DNA of 64,000 nt from Pseudoscleropodium purum (lineage: Eukaryota; Streptophyta; Bryopsida; Hypnales; Brachytheciaceae): NCBI GenBank assembly GCA_963969395.1, contig OZ017795.1, positions 186,001 through 250,000 on the forward strand, in the 5' to 3' direction. The position numbers and the translations under genes are program-made. The notes under the pieces are model-generated. The model did no database searches and was not told where the DNA came from. It saw only the letters and a list, made by a program, of their open reading frames with translations. Shown in pieces: positions 12,442 through 22,446 of this stretch (the stretch's first letter is position 1; each line of letters begins with the position of its first letter).

Positions 12442-13721
12442 CTACAGCTTATTGATCAAACAATCAAATTGATGGTCTACTCTTTCTAGCAACTCATTGA
12501 TTCTCTTAAAGTTTTTTATCAAACCGGTATTAGTTTCTACCATTTTCTCAAAAATTTGAATGGCTCTATCATAAAAATTTTGTTTACCTTTTGATGTTGG
12601 TGTAGACAAAATTATTGTTGATGTTGGTGCATTCTCTCTATCTCCATCTCCATCTCCATCTAGAGCTAAATTGCTTTAGATTTGTCCATGATTTGTTGCT
12701 GTAGCGGAAACATGTTTCATGACTTGCCTGGCTTGGTAATACCATTCATCTAAAGCATCATAGAATTTGCTCTCTTATCGATTATTGCCCGAAATCCCAT
12801 TGGCCATTTTGTCCTCCTTGTAAGCATCGAAAATGGTCTTGAATTTCTTATGGCATGCTACAATAGTGCGGTTGAATTTTGGTAGCAAGACAACCATTCT
12901 AGCATGAAGCCTCACCCAAGTGTCAATTCCTACAAGCAAAACAGTCAAAACATGGCAAAGGAGTCAAAAATGGCATAGAAATAACAACGATGGCACATGC
13001 TCTCACTATAAAAGAAGACTATGTAACGAATGTAAGGTACAAATGAGAAAGTTTGTTGGCATTGGACATGGAGGAAAGTAGGTGGAGGGAATAGTCTATG
13101 TAATGGAATGTCTCTCCATTGTGGTGGTGGAGAGTAGGGCTTAAATTCCACCAGTGACATCCCGTTTCAATGTCCAATGGAGAGATAGGGGGGCCATAGT
13201 GGCTGGGCATGGGCGCACGACAAAGGCAAAGGCGAAGGCCTTTAGGCCCCAATAAGGGCCCCAATCCTCAACCTTTTGCAAGAAATTGTAAATTAGGGTA
13301 AAAAATTCAGACATACCTTGTTTTTTGCCATTTCAAACAAATTCAGGCTCCATCTCCCCCTTCAATGCGATCAATTGAAGCACCTTCAAGGCCTCCCACA
13401 TTCGATTTGCCTCTTCTCCTTTGGCTTCTCCTTCAATTTTCACTACTGCCTTCTTCTTGGAAGCTGTTTTTTCTTTGAAGCAGCCTTTTGTTTAGGAACA
13501 CCTTTTTTTTTAGAAGACCCTACTATCTCACAATCCGCTTCCTCAACAACCTTTTCTTCTACTCTTTCCACAACTGTCTCTTGATTCTCTTCTACACTTT
13601 CTCCTCCAATTTGAGCTGAAAAAGGTTGAAGTGCTCCATAAGAACTTGGAGTCAAAAAATTCCCGACCTCATAAAAGGTGTTTGGCAATAAAAAAAAAGG
13701 ATTTTCAAAAAAATGGTCCAT
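12442..13721 (-). pseudogene. Myb/SANT-like second protein of the PIF element, decayed
   Basis: The proposed exon 2 spans 12,929 down to 12,442, preceded on the minus strand by a good acceptor (TTTTGCTTGTAG). It reads IDTWVRLHARM, then CHKKFKTIFDAYKEDKMANG, then a stop where family members continue, then SKFYDALDEWYYQAR, a second stop, and a C-terminal coil ending at 12,442. The KKF...YKxDK...ISGN...FYDxxDxW pattern is that of the trihelix/Myb-like protein that helps PIF transposase enter the nucleus and bind the ends. Exon 1 probably begins with ATG at 13,721 (MDHFFENPFF...) and ends in a Lys-rich stretch near 13,440. The exon join is uncertain. The two in-frame TAA codons (one at 12,775-12,777) mark it as non-functional. 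Confidence 0.65.
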
Positions 13722-14157
13722 CTTCTCTACTTGCAAAAAAATTTGATAGACAACACACAACAAAAAATTGTAAAAAAAAAGACTCCTACCAAGACACTCA
13801 AGAGAGAGAGAGAGAGAGAGAAGAAGGCACATCCTCCTTTTTGCCTTGGAAAAAATAGTCCTTCTAATCCAACGGCTAAGATTTTGTTAGTTTTTTGTTT
13901 TTGTTTTTTTAAATTTGACGAATTCTTGATCAGAATTTGGGTTGCCAAAAGATAGCGACCCAAACTCTGGTCGAGAGTTTGTAGCGAGGCCATCACCATG
14001 TAGGAATTGGGTTGCCATGTAAGCAGTTTGGAAGGTGACGGACTTTGGATTGTGCCGCCTTGTGTGAAGGGTTGAGAAGCCAAAGTCGGGGTTTTCTTAA
14101 ATCTGATTGGTGGAGGCCAACAAACTCTCAACCTTCGGCACATGTGTGAAGTGGCCC

Positions 14158-16020
14158 TTAATTAGCATTGGATCTCCTCAGATTCTCAATACTTTTAAAT
14201 TGAAGACCTTCACATTCAAACTTCCTACAACTTCAACGAGAGATTTATAGAATTATTTTTAAATATATATAATAAATAAAACATGTAACACCCCTTAATC
14301 AAAACAATGGGTTATCAAAATAAGATCTCACAAAAAATTGTATATTCATTTATCTGAGATAACTTAATAAATTATGGGTAGGTAACTACGAGTTGTTTTG
14401 GCAAAAATAACTTTAAAAGTCTATAAACTGCATACCATTCATTCCCATATATGTACATCTACACATATTGTTTTTTCATATATCAATTCTTTTACAACAC
14501 TCATTGATATGGTCTTGAATTATGCTCCAAGCATAAATTAGGCTACTAATGTTGAAAGAAGAAATATAGGAAAAATTGTTTTTCCTAGTACAACCCGTCT
14601 TATTTGGGCACTTATCTAATTTCCTTCGAGTTTGAAACATTGCTATATTGGCACTTTTTGCTATTTGATATTGACAAATCAATATTTGTGCTATAACTTC
14701 TCAATGTCATGCATTATTGTATAGCTTCAAGCAATGAGTTTTTGTCGAGGTAACAAATTGTAAACCACCTAAACATCTACTTTGTGTGCAAGCAATTCTC
14801 ATAGCATGTATTTCACATAAAGGCTTTCAATATGTTTATAAAACTATATGGAAAACCTTTACAAATATGTCCAAGTTCACTATATGCAAATTTCAAAGTA
14901 AAATTTTGTAAATTTTTTTACCAACTAGGACAAGAATGAACCACATAGAGTAAGAAAGTATTTGTAAACAATCCAAAACGCTCCAAGAGGTCATGGGCCT
15001 CACCTGTGCCCATCCCAAGAATCAAACAATAAATTGCAAGTTAGTGAGGCTAAACACTTGTTATTGCTTTTACTTGGAAGACATCATCAAAAACAAAACA
15101 AATACCGAATGCTACCAAATACATCAACAACATTAGAACCTGAGATAGTGTAGTATTAAACTGTGACGACGCCATGAAATCCACAACATCCTAGCACTGA
15201 AGCAACTTGATCACTTCTGCAATAGCATATGAGAAGCTTGGCATAGTAGACAAGTAAGACAAGAACTATGCATATCTGAAAGTAGTATTGATATGCCTCG
15301 AGTTTTTTGGCCAAACTTTAGCTCAACCAGATGCCAAAACGAAATCTTATAACCTCAATTCCTTCATTCAAAATCTCTATTGTTCGCTTTATGATTTGTA
15401 GTTACATGATCACCACTTGGGTAGTAGCCAACAAGGAGCCACTTTGTCCATTTCTCAATCAAATTATCATATTAAATTAAGCATGTTTGGAACCCATTAA
15501 TGGAGTGCCATATTTTAAGTCTTTCCAACTAGCTTGTTCACAAAAGCCTCGACCATTATATGTTTAGTTAAATTGCATGTTGATGGGTATTTATGAACAA
15601 GTATGGAACCTTGATTTATTGGTAAGGATTGTAATCAAGGTGTAGTCTAGCAGAGATATGTTATCTAGTGATATTTTTGTGTGTTAGTTTTGGTGTTTTA
15701 ATAGCCATAAACTAACCACCAAAAAAAATATATTGATAAATTAATATCCCTTATATAAAATATGATTTTATATAACTAGAGAGGGTGGGTGGGTTCTTAT
15801 CTAAATTCAAATAGGCAAAAGACTAGAATAATTTCATATGATCTTTTAAGGATTTTATGATATTAGAATAAAAGAAATCCTTATCGATTTATTTTCTATG
15901 TCTTTTGTAGTCACTTTTTTTATATATGTCACTACTATGCTCAAATATAAGGTATGTTCTAGAAATTATGGCTCAAGTTTTGTTCTAGGAACTAAAACTT
16001 GAAAATGAATTCTAGAAAAA
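14158..16020. other. AT-rich DNA with second copy of the 9.9-kb repeat
   Basis: No gene is supported. About 14,950-15,600 resembles 9,885-10,560 in the same orientation. The two copies now lie on either side of the PIF transposon, about 5 kb apart. They are too diverged to say whether they are old LTRs. Confidence 0.5.
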
Positions 16021-16033
16021 AAAAATAAAAAAA

Positions 16034-16161
<128 letters not shown>

Positions 16162-16179
16162 TTTAATTAGTTTCCCTAC

Positions 16180-17292
16180 TTGCTGATGGTTAGGGCCTTA
16201 CCACATGTGATTGGGGCCTGACTGGCTACTCTCCTTTGATGGGAAGTCTCTTTGGCTGGTCTTTCGATTAAGGGCTTTTTGACTACTCCTTTTTGATGGG
16301 ACTTCCCTAGCTGGTCTTCTTGTTGATTTAAAACAAACTACTAGTAAATCCAATAATCAAAATATGGCCGTTGCTTAGCCACACTTTTGGGTCTCCTTTA
16401 GGGGACCCCTAACCCCAAATAAAATTGGACATGTAGAAGTAAGGATTCCACTTCAAATTTTCTAAAACAACACAAACAATGATGAATTTTTTGTGAATAA
16501 AAATGTAATATAAAGGCAAAGCTTTTCCATATGGGCTATTAAGCTCCACAAAACAACAAAGATGGATACATAGATGATGTAAAAGAGGTTCTTGGAACTT
16601 TGGGACTCTTCCAAGTATTTTTAAATCAACCAAAAAAAAACCCACTTAAACTACAACTTCTTCCATGGGGATTTCTACAATAATGTGAGATCCCACACTA
16701 AGATTTTAGTGGAGAATGGTGAGAGGTTCAAACAACCAGCACTTGAAATTTGTATAACATTTCAACAATAGTTTAAGACATAAATATTAGTAAGCGCTTC
16801 AGAGGGACCTCCATGTCCTTTGAAATGGCTGTAAACATAAAAAAACCTCAATTTGTAAAGACCTACAAAGAGTTTCGAGGATCACTAAACTTCCTTGACA
16901 ACGTGGCCTTGTATGGCCTATAATGAAATACAAAATAAATGTTTTGTATTGGTGGGTCTTAAACCATTGAAGAGATTTGGTCTCAAGCAACCAAGGACAT
17001 AAAACAATCAAAAAGGGGTGCAAAGTGAGTCGGTGGACACCCTTTTATATGTTTTTGAAGCTCCCACTTACCTCTTTTTACACTAAAAACTACCTAAATA
17101 AACTAAAATTCATTAAAATTCAAAATTACTACACCTAATTCTATTATATTGCTAAATGTCGTATAACTTTTGGAGAAAAATTCCAATCGAGAAATAAACT
17201 ACGCCATTGGCTTTGAAAGACCTTTTCTAGACTAGGGTTCTTTTATCTCCCAACTTCCAAGTCAAAATTCTCACAAAAGATAGTGTTTACCA
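16180..17292. repeat. Dispersed repeat R1, copy 1, left part (target of the hAT-like element)
   Basis: This stretch resembles 44,860-45,850. Shared blocks include TTTGGGTCTCCTTTAGGGGACCC against TTTGGATCTCCTTTGGAGACCC, and CTTCAGAGGGACCTCCATGT against CTTCAAAGGGACCCCAATGT. The repeat resumes at 33,027 after the large transposon. No coding content is seen. It may be an old LTR, but ends are not visible. Confidence 0.6.
17285..17292. other. Left 8-bp target duplication GTTTACCA
   Basis: GTTTACCA directly precedes the terminal CAAGGTTGAC and is repeated exactly at 33,027-33,034 directly after GTCAACCCTG. The ninth base differs on both sides, so the duplication is exactly 8 bp, as in hAT and a few other DNA transposon superfamilies. 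Confidence 0.85.
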
Positions 17293-17309
17293 CAAGGTTG
17301 ACGAATCTC

Positions 17310-17475
17310 AACGTCCGCCCCCAAATAGCGTCCGTTTTCCGGATGTTCGGACGCACGGACGCTAGCGGACGCAGCGTCCCTCCCACCGTCGGAAGGCGGA
17401 CGGGCTGGGCGGACGGCCGGGGCGGTCGGGCATACAGAGCAGACGGGGCGGACGGACAGGGCGGACGGGGCAAAC
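17310..17475. repeat. GC-rich island 1, left subterminal repeats
   Basis: GGCGGACG and its complement CGTCCGCC recur many times in about 165 bp just inside the left terminus. Such subterminal arrays usually bind transposase. The cluster shares GCGGACGCAGCGTCC with the right-end cluster (32,855-33,020) in inverted orientation, as expected of paired element ends. Confidence 0.75.
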
Positions 17476-19184
17476 TTCGCATTGCCATTAGTCATTAGAA
17501 AATTTTATATTGTTATGTAATTTGAATGTTACACAATCAAAAATGAATGCATCCACGTAAAATAAGATGTACATTGTCACAGCTTAAAATTTTGATTTTC
17601 TTAGTATACACCAAAATAGGAACGGAAACTAGTCATTAGGGAACCGGATCCGATAAGGTGGAGAAGGAAAACTCAAAATTAGCACGGAATGTGAAGTAGT
17701 GGGCCTCTTGGATCTAATCCGGTCAGGAGTAACTAACGACGGAAACGGAATGTAACACGGATTAGGTCTAGGACCGGATTATGATGATGAACCGGATTAT
17801 GATGGTAAACCAAATTTATGATGACAAACCGGAAAGGGTCCAGGGACTATAAAAGGAGGAGCTTTCACTGTTGCACCCCCTTTTAGAAACTCGACCTTGA
17901 GCGTGCGCGGTTGAGTTTTTGGCGTTTGTGCGTTTGTGTTCTGTTCGTTTTGATTCCGGTTGAGATCGGAGAGAGAACGTGAGGAACGGGACATGCGGCT
18001 AGGAGAGAGTGAGATAGATTGGAGAGGGAATGCCGCCGCTACGTAGGTCGAGACAAGCGAGTCCCTCTGGAGGCGAGGTGAAGCTCCGGAAAGTCATTCC
18101 GGTTATTCCCTCCACAGAGCCGGAAAAGTCTCAACTCATGGAGGATCTCAAATCCATGGGTTGCCTCGGGTTTGCCGAGAAACCCTGGGGTTTTAGGGAG
18201 GAGAGAATGGTCAAGGAGCTCCTCGGAAAGCTGTCCAACCAGTTTGACAACACCGTGAGAGGAACTCCCGTCAGTTGGAACGAGGGAATGTGGAGAGGGG
18301 TTTACGATTTCCGGGCAGGAGGTTTAGGGATGGCGAACCGGAAGGATGAGTTTGTCCGAGGGAAGTTCCAGGGAGCTGTCAACCCGAAGGACGGATACAC
18401 GGTCGAGGATTGCGTGGATGACCGACACCGTCGGCTCCTGCAATTCCTGGTTCCGGTTCTTCACCCGGAAAAGCCGACCAGGGTGACGATCACCCTCGGC
18501 AACACCATTTTCGGTGCCCTCAGTGGTACCCGGAAAGTGGACTGGGCACGGATCATTTCCGATCTCGTGGCCCAGCTCGTTAGTAGGGTTGGGAAGAAAA
18601 GGGCCACTCCAGTGTGCCCTTACCTCTTCCACCTCTATCGAGAACACCAAGTCCTCACCGACACGGAGGAGAAGGTGTGGAAGACTCAGGAAGTCCTCCT
18701 GAAGTATGGGGAGTCGGAAACGGATGACGAGGCCGAATCCGAATCCGGGTCAGAACGGGAGTCGAGCGAGGAAGAGGAGGAGCCGATGCCGCCCATCAAG
18801 CGACAAAAGTTGACGCCTCCACACAAGCGCGGGACGCCTCTCGGTCAAGACAGACCGGCCCCGGAAGAGAAACCGGAAGCCGAGAAGACCGTTTCCGGGG
18901 GAGACCCGGAAATGCAAGATCCGTTCAACGGTCTTATCAACGTCCTTTGCAACATCAGGGTGGATTGGGAGGTCAAGCATAGGACGCTTGCAGCGATCGG
19001 AAAGTTGGTAGGTGCGCCACCGGACAGCAAGTTGGCAGAACAGGTGGCAGAGTGCATCACCAATCCGGAAGAGACCCGGAAACAGGAAGCAGAGATCCAC
19101 CGGTTGCAGGAGGAGGTGGATAACCTGAAGGCAACTATTTTTGCCTATCGGGAAGACGTGACGGCCGCCCGGGAGATGGCGGAG

Positions 19185-19189
19185 GAGAC
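19185..19189. other. 5-bp target duplication GAGAC flanking element A (left)
   Basis: GAGAC at 19,185-19,189 is repeated at 22,447-22,451, on either side of the TGTCGCAGC...GCTGCGACA element. In the uninterrupted copy A ORF this site reads as a single GAGAC within the ...AEETRK... codons, confirming the insertion point to the base. Confidence 0.9.
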
Positions 19190-22100
19190 TGTCGCAGCAC
19201 AGGGCAGGTCAATTCCCCATTATACTCACAAAAATCGCTCTAGAGTATAACTAAGTGACTCTAAAGATCGAACCCACGAGATCCTGTGAAGTATCTAGCT
19301 CTATTAAGCAGTTAAGCTCAGTCAGTATCCCAATCTTACTTTCCGGTCCTAGATCTAGAACCAGAAATACCATCACACCGGATAACTATAGACCGGATTA
19401 CTCCTTCTTCCGGTCCTACTAACTATCCAGTCCGTACAAATACCCAAATCCCAGAATCTCACAACTTCCGATCCTAGAAATCCGTTCTGACCAATCCGGT
19501 CCGGATGGTCATCCTGTACCCGTAATCCTATCCGGTTTGGTTTTGCCTCTGTTTCACCATCAGAGGGGTCGCCGCTTAATTTTGAGAGTGGTAGGCCCAC
19601 CACTCCTTCCGTGACTTATAGTGGCTGAAGACCCACTGTCCTACTTCCTAAACTCCTAAGCTAATCCGGATCCGGTTTGGTCCTTCACAACAACCCAGAT
19701 AGCAATCCGGGTCGTAGGTCACACAAAGACCCCACACTCGACCCTCTCGTACTACAACGACCTTGATGCTACTTCCGATCCGTGCGAAGACAGGTGGTTA
19801 TAAGTGCACCTGTCCGTTCCAACATCAACTAATGTTCTTCCGTTATCCATACGGGTGGTGAGACCTCACAGGAGATCGGACACTCAACCGGATTTCCCAC
19901 CCGGGAGTTCTAGCGCAGCTAAGGAATCCCTCCCTACCCGCCTAGCCTAACAACGGCTTTTTCACCCGGAATCTCAAACTCTAGACGTGCTGAGGAACTA
20001 AGTTCACTCCCAACTCTTCGGTACCTACTCACATGCACCTAGGATCGGAAAATAAACACCAAGGGGAGAAATCACTTACAAACCAACTCGTACTATCCTA
20101 ACTCCACATCATACAATCCTGTCGCGCTGGAGAGAGATACACAACGAAGAGAATAGAAAAGTACAAGAAGTTTGCAAAATGAACAACTCCCAGTTCCCAT
20201 CTCAGGAACCGATTTATATACAAAGGGTCAAAACCCTAAAAGCACAAAAAGGAGCGGAAAACCCGTGGGGTCCGCCGCCACCCTAATCTAATTTCCGGTC
20301 TAACCTAATACTATTGAGCCGGATCCGGATCCGGATCCGCTCCTACTCCTAACTGAAATTAAAATCCTATCTACCCTACAACTCTAGATCCTATCGTCGG
20401 GCTTCCGGTCTCCGGGACTAGCTCTTCGAAAACTTCACTCAAATTCCGGACCCGTTCCCCCTCAGCAGGATTCGGTCCGGGTGGAGACTCCAGGTCGATG
20501 GTGATATCCGGTCTCGTGCCCGGAGTCCCAGTCCGTGCAGACTTCTTGGACTCAGGAGTCCAATCCTTCCTATCCTTCGCCATAGTCGCGTCCGGAAAGA
20601 GATCCGGTAGTAAGATGTCAGAAAGATGAATACCTTTGTCGCACGTCGCTCCCGTCAGCTTCCGGCTGTTCTCCTCGATCCGGTCCGCTGCCTTCCGCCC
20701 CTCCACCATTGTTGTCTCCACCTGCTCAGCGAAGTCCGCGAGAATCCGGACCATCCGGGAACCGGATAGTTTCTTCTCTTCGTGGACCTTCTCGTCGAAG
20801 AGCTTCGCTTTGGCGGCGGCCGTTCCGGTCTCTCCCAGGACCGCCTTGATCTGCTCGGCTATCTTCCGAGTCTCTTCCGCCATCTCCCGGGCGGCCGTCA
20901 CGTCTTCCTGATAGGCAAAAAGAGTTGCCTTCAGTTTATCCACCTCCTCCTGCAACCGGCGGATCTCGGCTTCCTGCTTCCGGGTCTCTTCCGGATTCGT
21001 GATGCACTCCGCCACTTGTTCCACCAACTTGCCGATTGCCGCAAGCGTCCTGTGCTTGACCTCCCAATCCGCCCTGATGTTGCAGAGGACGTTGATCAGA
21101 CCGTTGAACGGATCTTGCATATCCGGATCTCCCCCGGAATTGGTCTTCTCGGCTTCCGGTTTCTCCTCCGGGGCCGGTTTGTCTTGACTGGGAGGCGTCC
21201 CGCGCTTGTGTGGAGGCGTCAGCTTCTGTTGCTTGATCGGCGGCATCGGCTCCTCCTCTTCCTCGCTGGACTCCCGGTCTGACCCGGAATCGGATTCCGC
21301 CTCATCATCCGTCTCCGACTCCCCATACTTCAGGAGCACTTCTTGCGTCTTCCACGCCCTCTCCTCCGTATTGGTGAGGACTTGGTTCTCCCGATAGAGA
21401 TGGAAGAGATAAGGGCACACTGGAGTGGCCCTTTTCTTCCCAACCCTACTAACGAGCTGGGCCACGAGATCGGAAATGATCCGTGCCCAATCCACTTTCC
21501 GGGTACCACTGAGGGCACCGAAAATGGTGTTGCCGAGGGTGATCGTCACCCTGGTCGGCTTTTCCGGGTGAAGAACCGGAACCAGGAATTGCAGGAGCCG
21601 ACGGTGTCGGTCATCCAAGCAATCCTCGACCACGTATCCGTCCTTCGGGTTGACGGCTCCCTTGAACTTCCCTCGGACAAACTCATCCTTCCGGCTCGCC
21701 ATTCCCAAACCTCCTGCCCGGAAACCGTAAACCGTTCTCCACATCCCCTCGTTCCAACTGACGGGAGTTCCCCTCACGGTGTTGTCAAACTGGTTGGACA
21801 ACTTTCCGAGGAGCTCCTTGACCATTCTCTCCTCCCTAAAACCCCAAGGTTTCTCGGCAAACCCTACGCAACCCATGGATTTGAGATCATCCATGAGTTG
21901 AGACTTTTCCGGCTCTGTGGAGGGAATAACCGGAATGACTTTCCGGAGCTTCACCTTGCTTCCAGAGGGACTCGCTTGTCTCGACCTACGTAGCGGAGGC
22001 ATTCCCACTCACATCTACCTCACTCTCTTCTAGCCGCACGTCCCGTTCCTCACTTCCTCTCTCCGATCTCAACTGGAATCAAAACAGACAAAACACAAAC

Positions 22101-22446
22101 GTCCAGACGCATAAACTCCAAAAACTCAACCGCGCACGCTCAAGGTCGAGTTTCTAAAAGGGGGTGCAACAGTGAAAGCTCCTCCTTATATAGTCCCTGG
22201 ACCCTTTCCGGTTTGTCATCATAATCCGGTTCATCATCATCATCCGGTCCTAGACCTAATCCGTGTTGCATTCCGTTTCCGTCGTTAGTTACTCCTGACC
22301 GGATTAGACCCAAGAAGCCCACTACTTCACGTTCCGTGCTAATTCTGAGTTTTCCTTCCCCACCTAATCGGATCCGGTTAGCTAATGACTAGTTTCCGTT
22401 CCTATTTGGGTGTATACTAAGAAAATCAAAATTCTAAGCTGCGACA
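19190..22446 (-). mobile_element. LTR-like element A (probable solo LTR), complete
   Basis: The 3,257-bp element begins TGTCGCAGC and ends GCTGCGACA with a perfect 5-bp duplication GAGAC. On the minus strand it reads: start at 22,446, TATA (ACTATATAAGGAGG near 22,190), the 543-codon ORF, a second TATA (GTATATAAATCGG near 20,210), then about 1 kb to the end at 19,190. TG...CA ends with a 5-bp duplication are retroviral-type hallmarks, and a solo LTR left by recombination would look exactly like this. I found no internal LTR pair. A DNA transposon with 9-bp ends is the alternative. Confidence 0.7.
20371..22002 (-). CDS. LTR-borne ORF1-like protein, copy A, intact
   Basis: The 543-residue protein begins at ATG 22,002; a frame extending to 22,008 would need a GTG start. 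The N-terminal domain (residues ~20-220) carries WGFREERMVKELLG, DDRHRRLLQFLVPVLHP, GNTIFGALSGTRKVDWARII and CPYLFHLY. It is followed by an acidic Asp/Ser/Glu tract (~235-260), a basic-proline patch (PPIKQQKLTPPHKRG), a coiled coil (~355-440) and a tail with DITIDLESPPGP. The domain order matches plant retroelement ORF1 or putative plant transposon proteins of unknown function, by recollection. There are no protease, reverse-transcriptase or integrase motifs. Composition is GC-rich compared with the surrounding DNA, and purine-rich GGAA/CCGGAT words are common across the element. The TATA box about 190 bp upstream of the ATG suggests its own promoter. Confidence 0.75.
   Translation of the reverse strand: MPPLRRSRQASPSGSKVKLRKVIPVIPSTEPEKSQLMDDLKSMGCVGFAEKPWGFREERMVKELLGKLSNQFDNTVRGTPVSWNEGMWRTVYGFRAGGLGMASRKDEFVRGKFKGAVNPKDGYVVEDCLDDRHRRLLQFLVPVLHPEKPTRVTITLGNTIFGALSGTRKVDWARIISDLVAQLVSRVGKKRATPVCPYLFHLYRENQVLTNTEERAWKTQEVLLKYGESETDDEAESDSGSDRESSEEEEEPMPPIKQQKLTPPHKRGTPPSQDKPAPEEKPEAEKTNSGGDPDMQDPFNGLINVLCNIRADWEVKHRTLAAIGKLVEQVAECITNPEETRKQEAEIRRLQEEVDKLKATLFAYQEDVTAAREMAEETRKIAEQIKAVLGETGTAAAKAKLFDEKVHEEKKLSGSRMVRILADFAEQVETTMVEGRKAADRIEENSRKLTGATCDKGIHLSDILLPDLFPDATMAKDRKDWTPESKKSARTGTPGTRPDITIDLESPPGPNPAEGERVRNLSEVFEELVPETGSPTIGSRVVG

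Larger units (their letters stand above)
10636..14157 (+). mobile_element. PIF/Harbinger DNA transposon, complete with TTA duplications
   Basis: TTA at 10,633-10,635 and TTA at 14,158-14,160 flank the element. The left end reads GGGGCGCTTCACATACGGG and the reversed right end reads GGGCCACTTCACACATGTG. Both continue into GTTGAGAG after a short variable stretch, giving imperfect terminal inverted repeats of about 35 bp. A 3-bp TTA/TAA target is the rule for this superfamily. Inside are a plus-strand DDE transposase (11,018-12,277) and a minus-strand Myb-like gene (12,442-13,721) in convergent orientation, the usual two-gene layout. The transposase is open but the Myb-like gene carries stops, so this copy probably cannot move alone. 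Confidence 0.88.

Noticed and set aside
17283..17498. Arg/Gly/Pro-rich open frames in the GC islands (also near 25.4, 28.1 and 30.5 kb)
   Set aside because: They are translations of the GGCGGACG repeats in several frames and both strands, with no consistent frame. A regulatory or terminal role fits better.
20636..21993. Plus-strand open frames up to 216 codons opposite the element A ORF
   Set aside because: They lie antisense to a conserved coding frame in GC-rich sequence, where long antisense frames arise easily. The minus-strand protein is conserved in element B and these are not independent.
19190..22446. Element A as a DNA transposon with 9-bp inverted ends
   Set aside because: Possible, but TG...CA ends, a 5-bp duplication, double TATA boxes and no transposase motifs fit an LTR better. 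Kept as the stated alternative.
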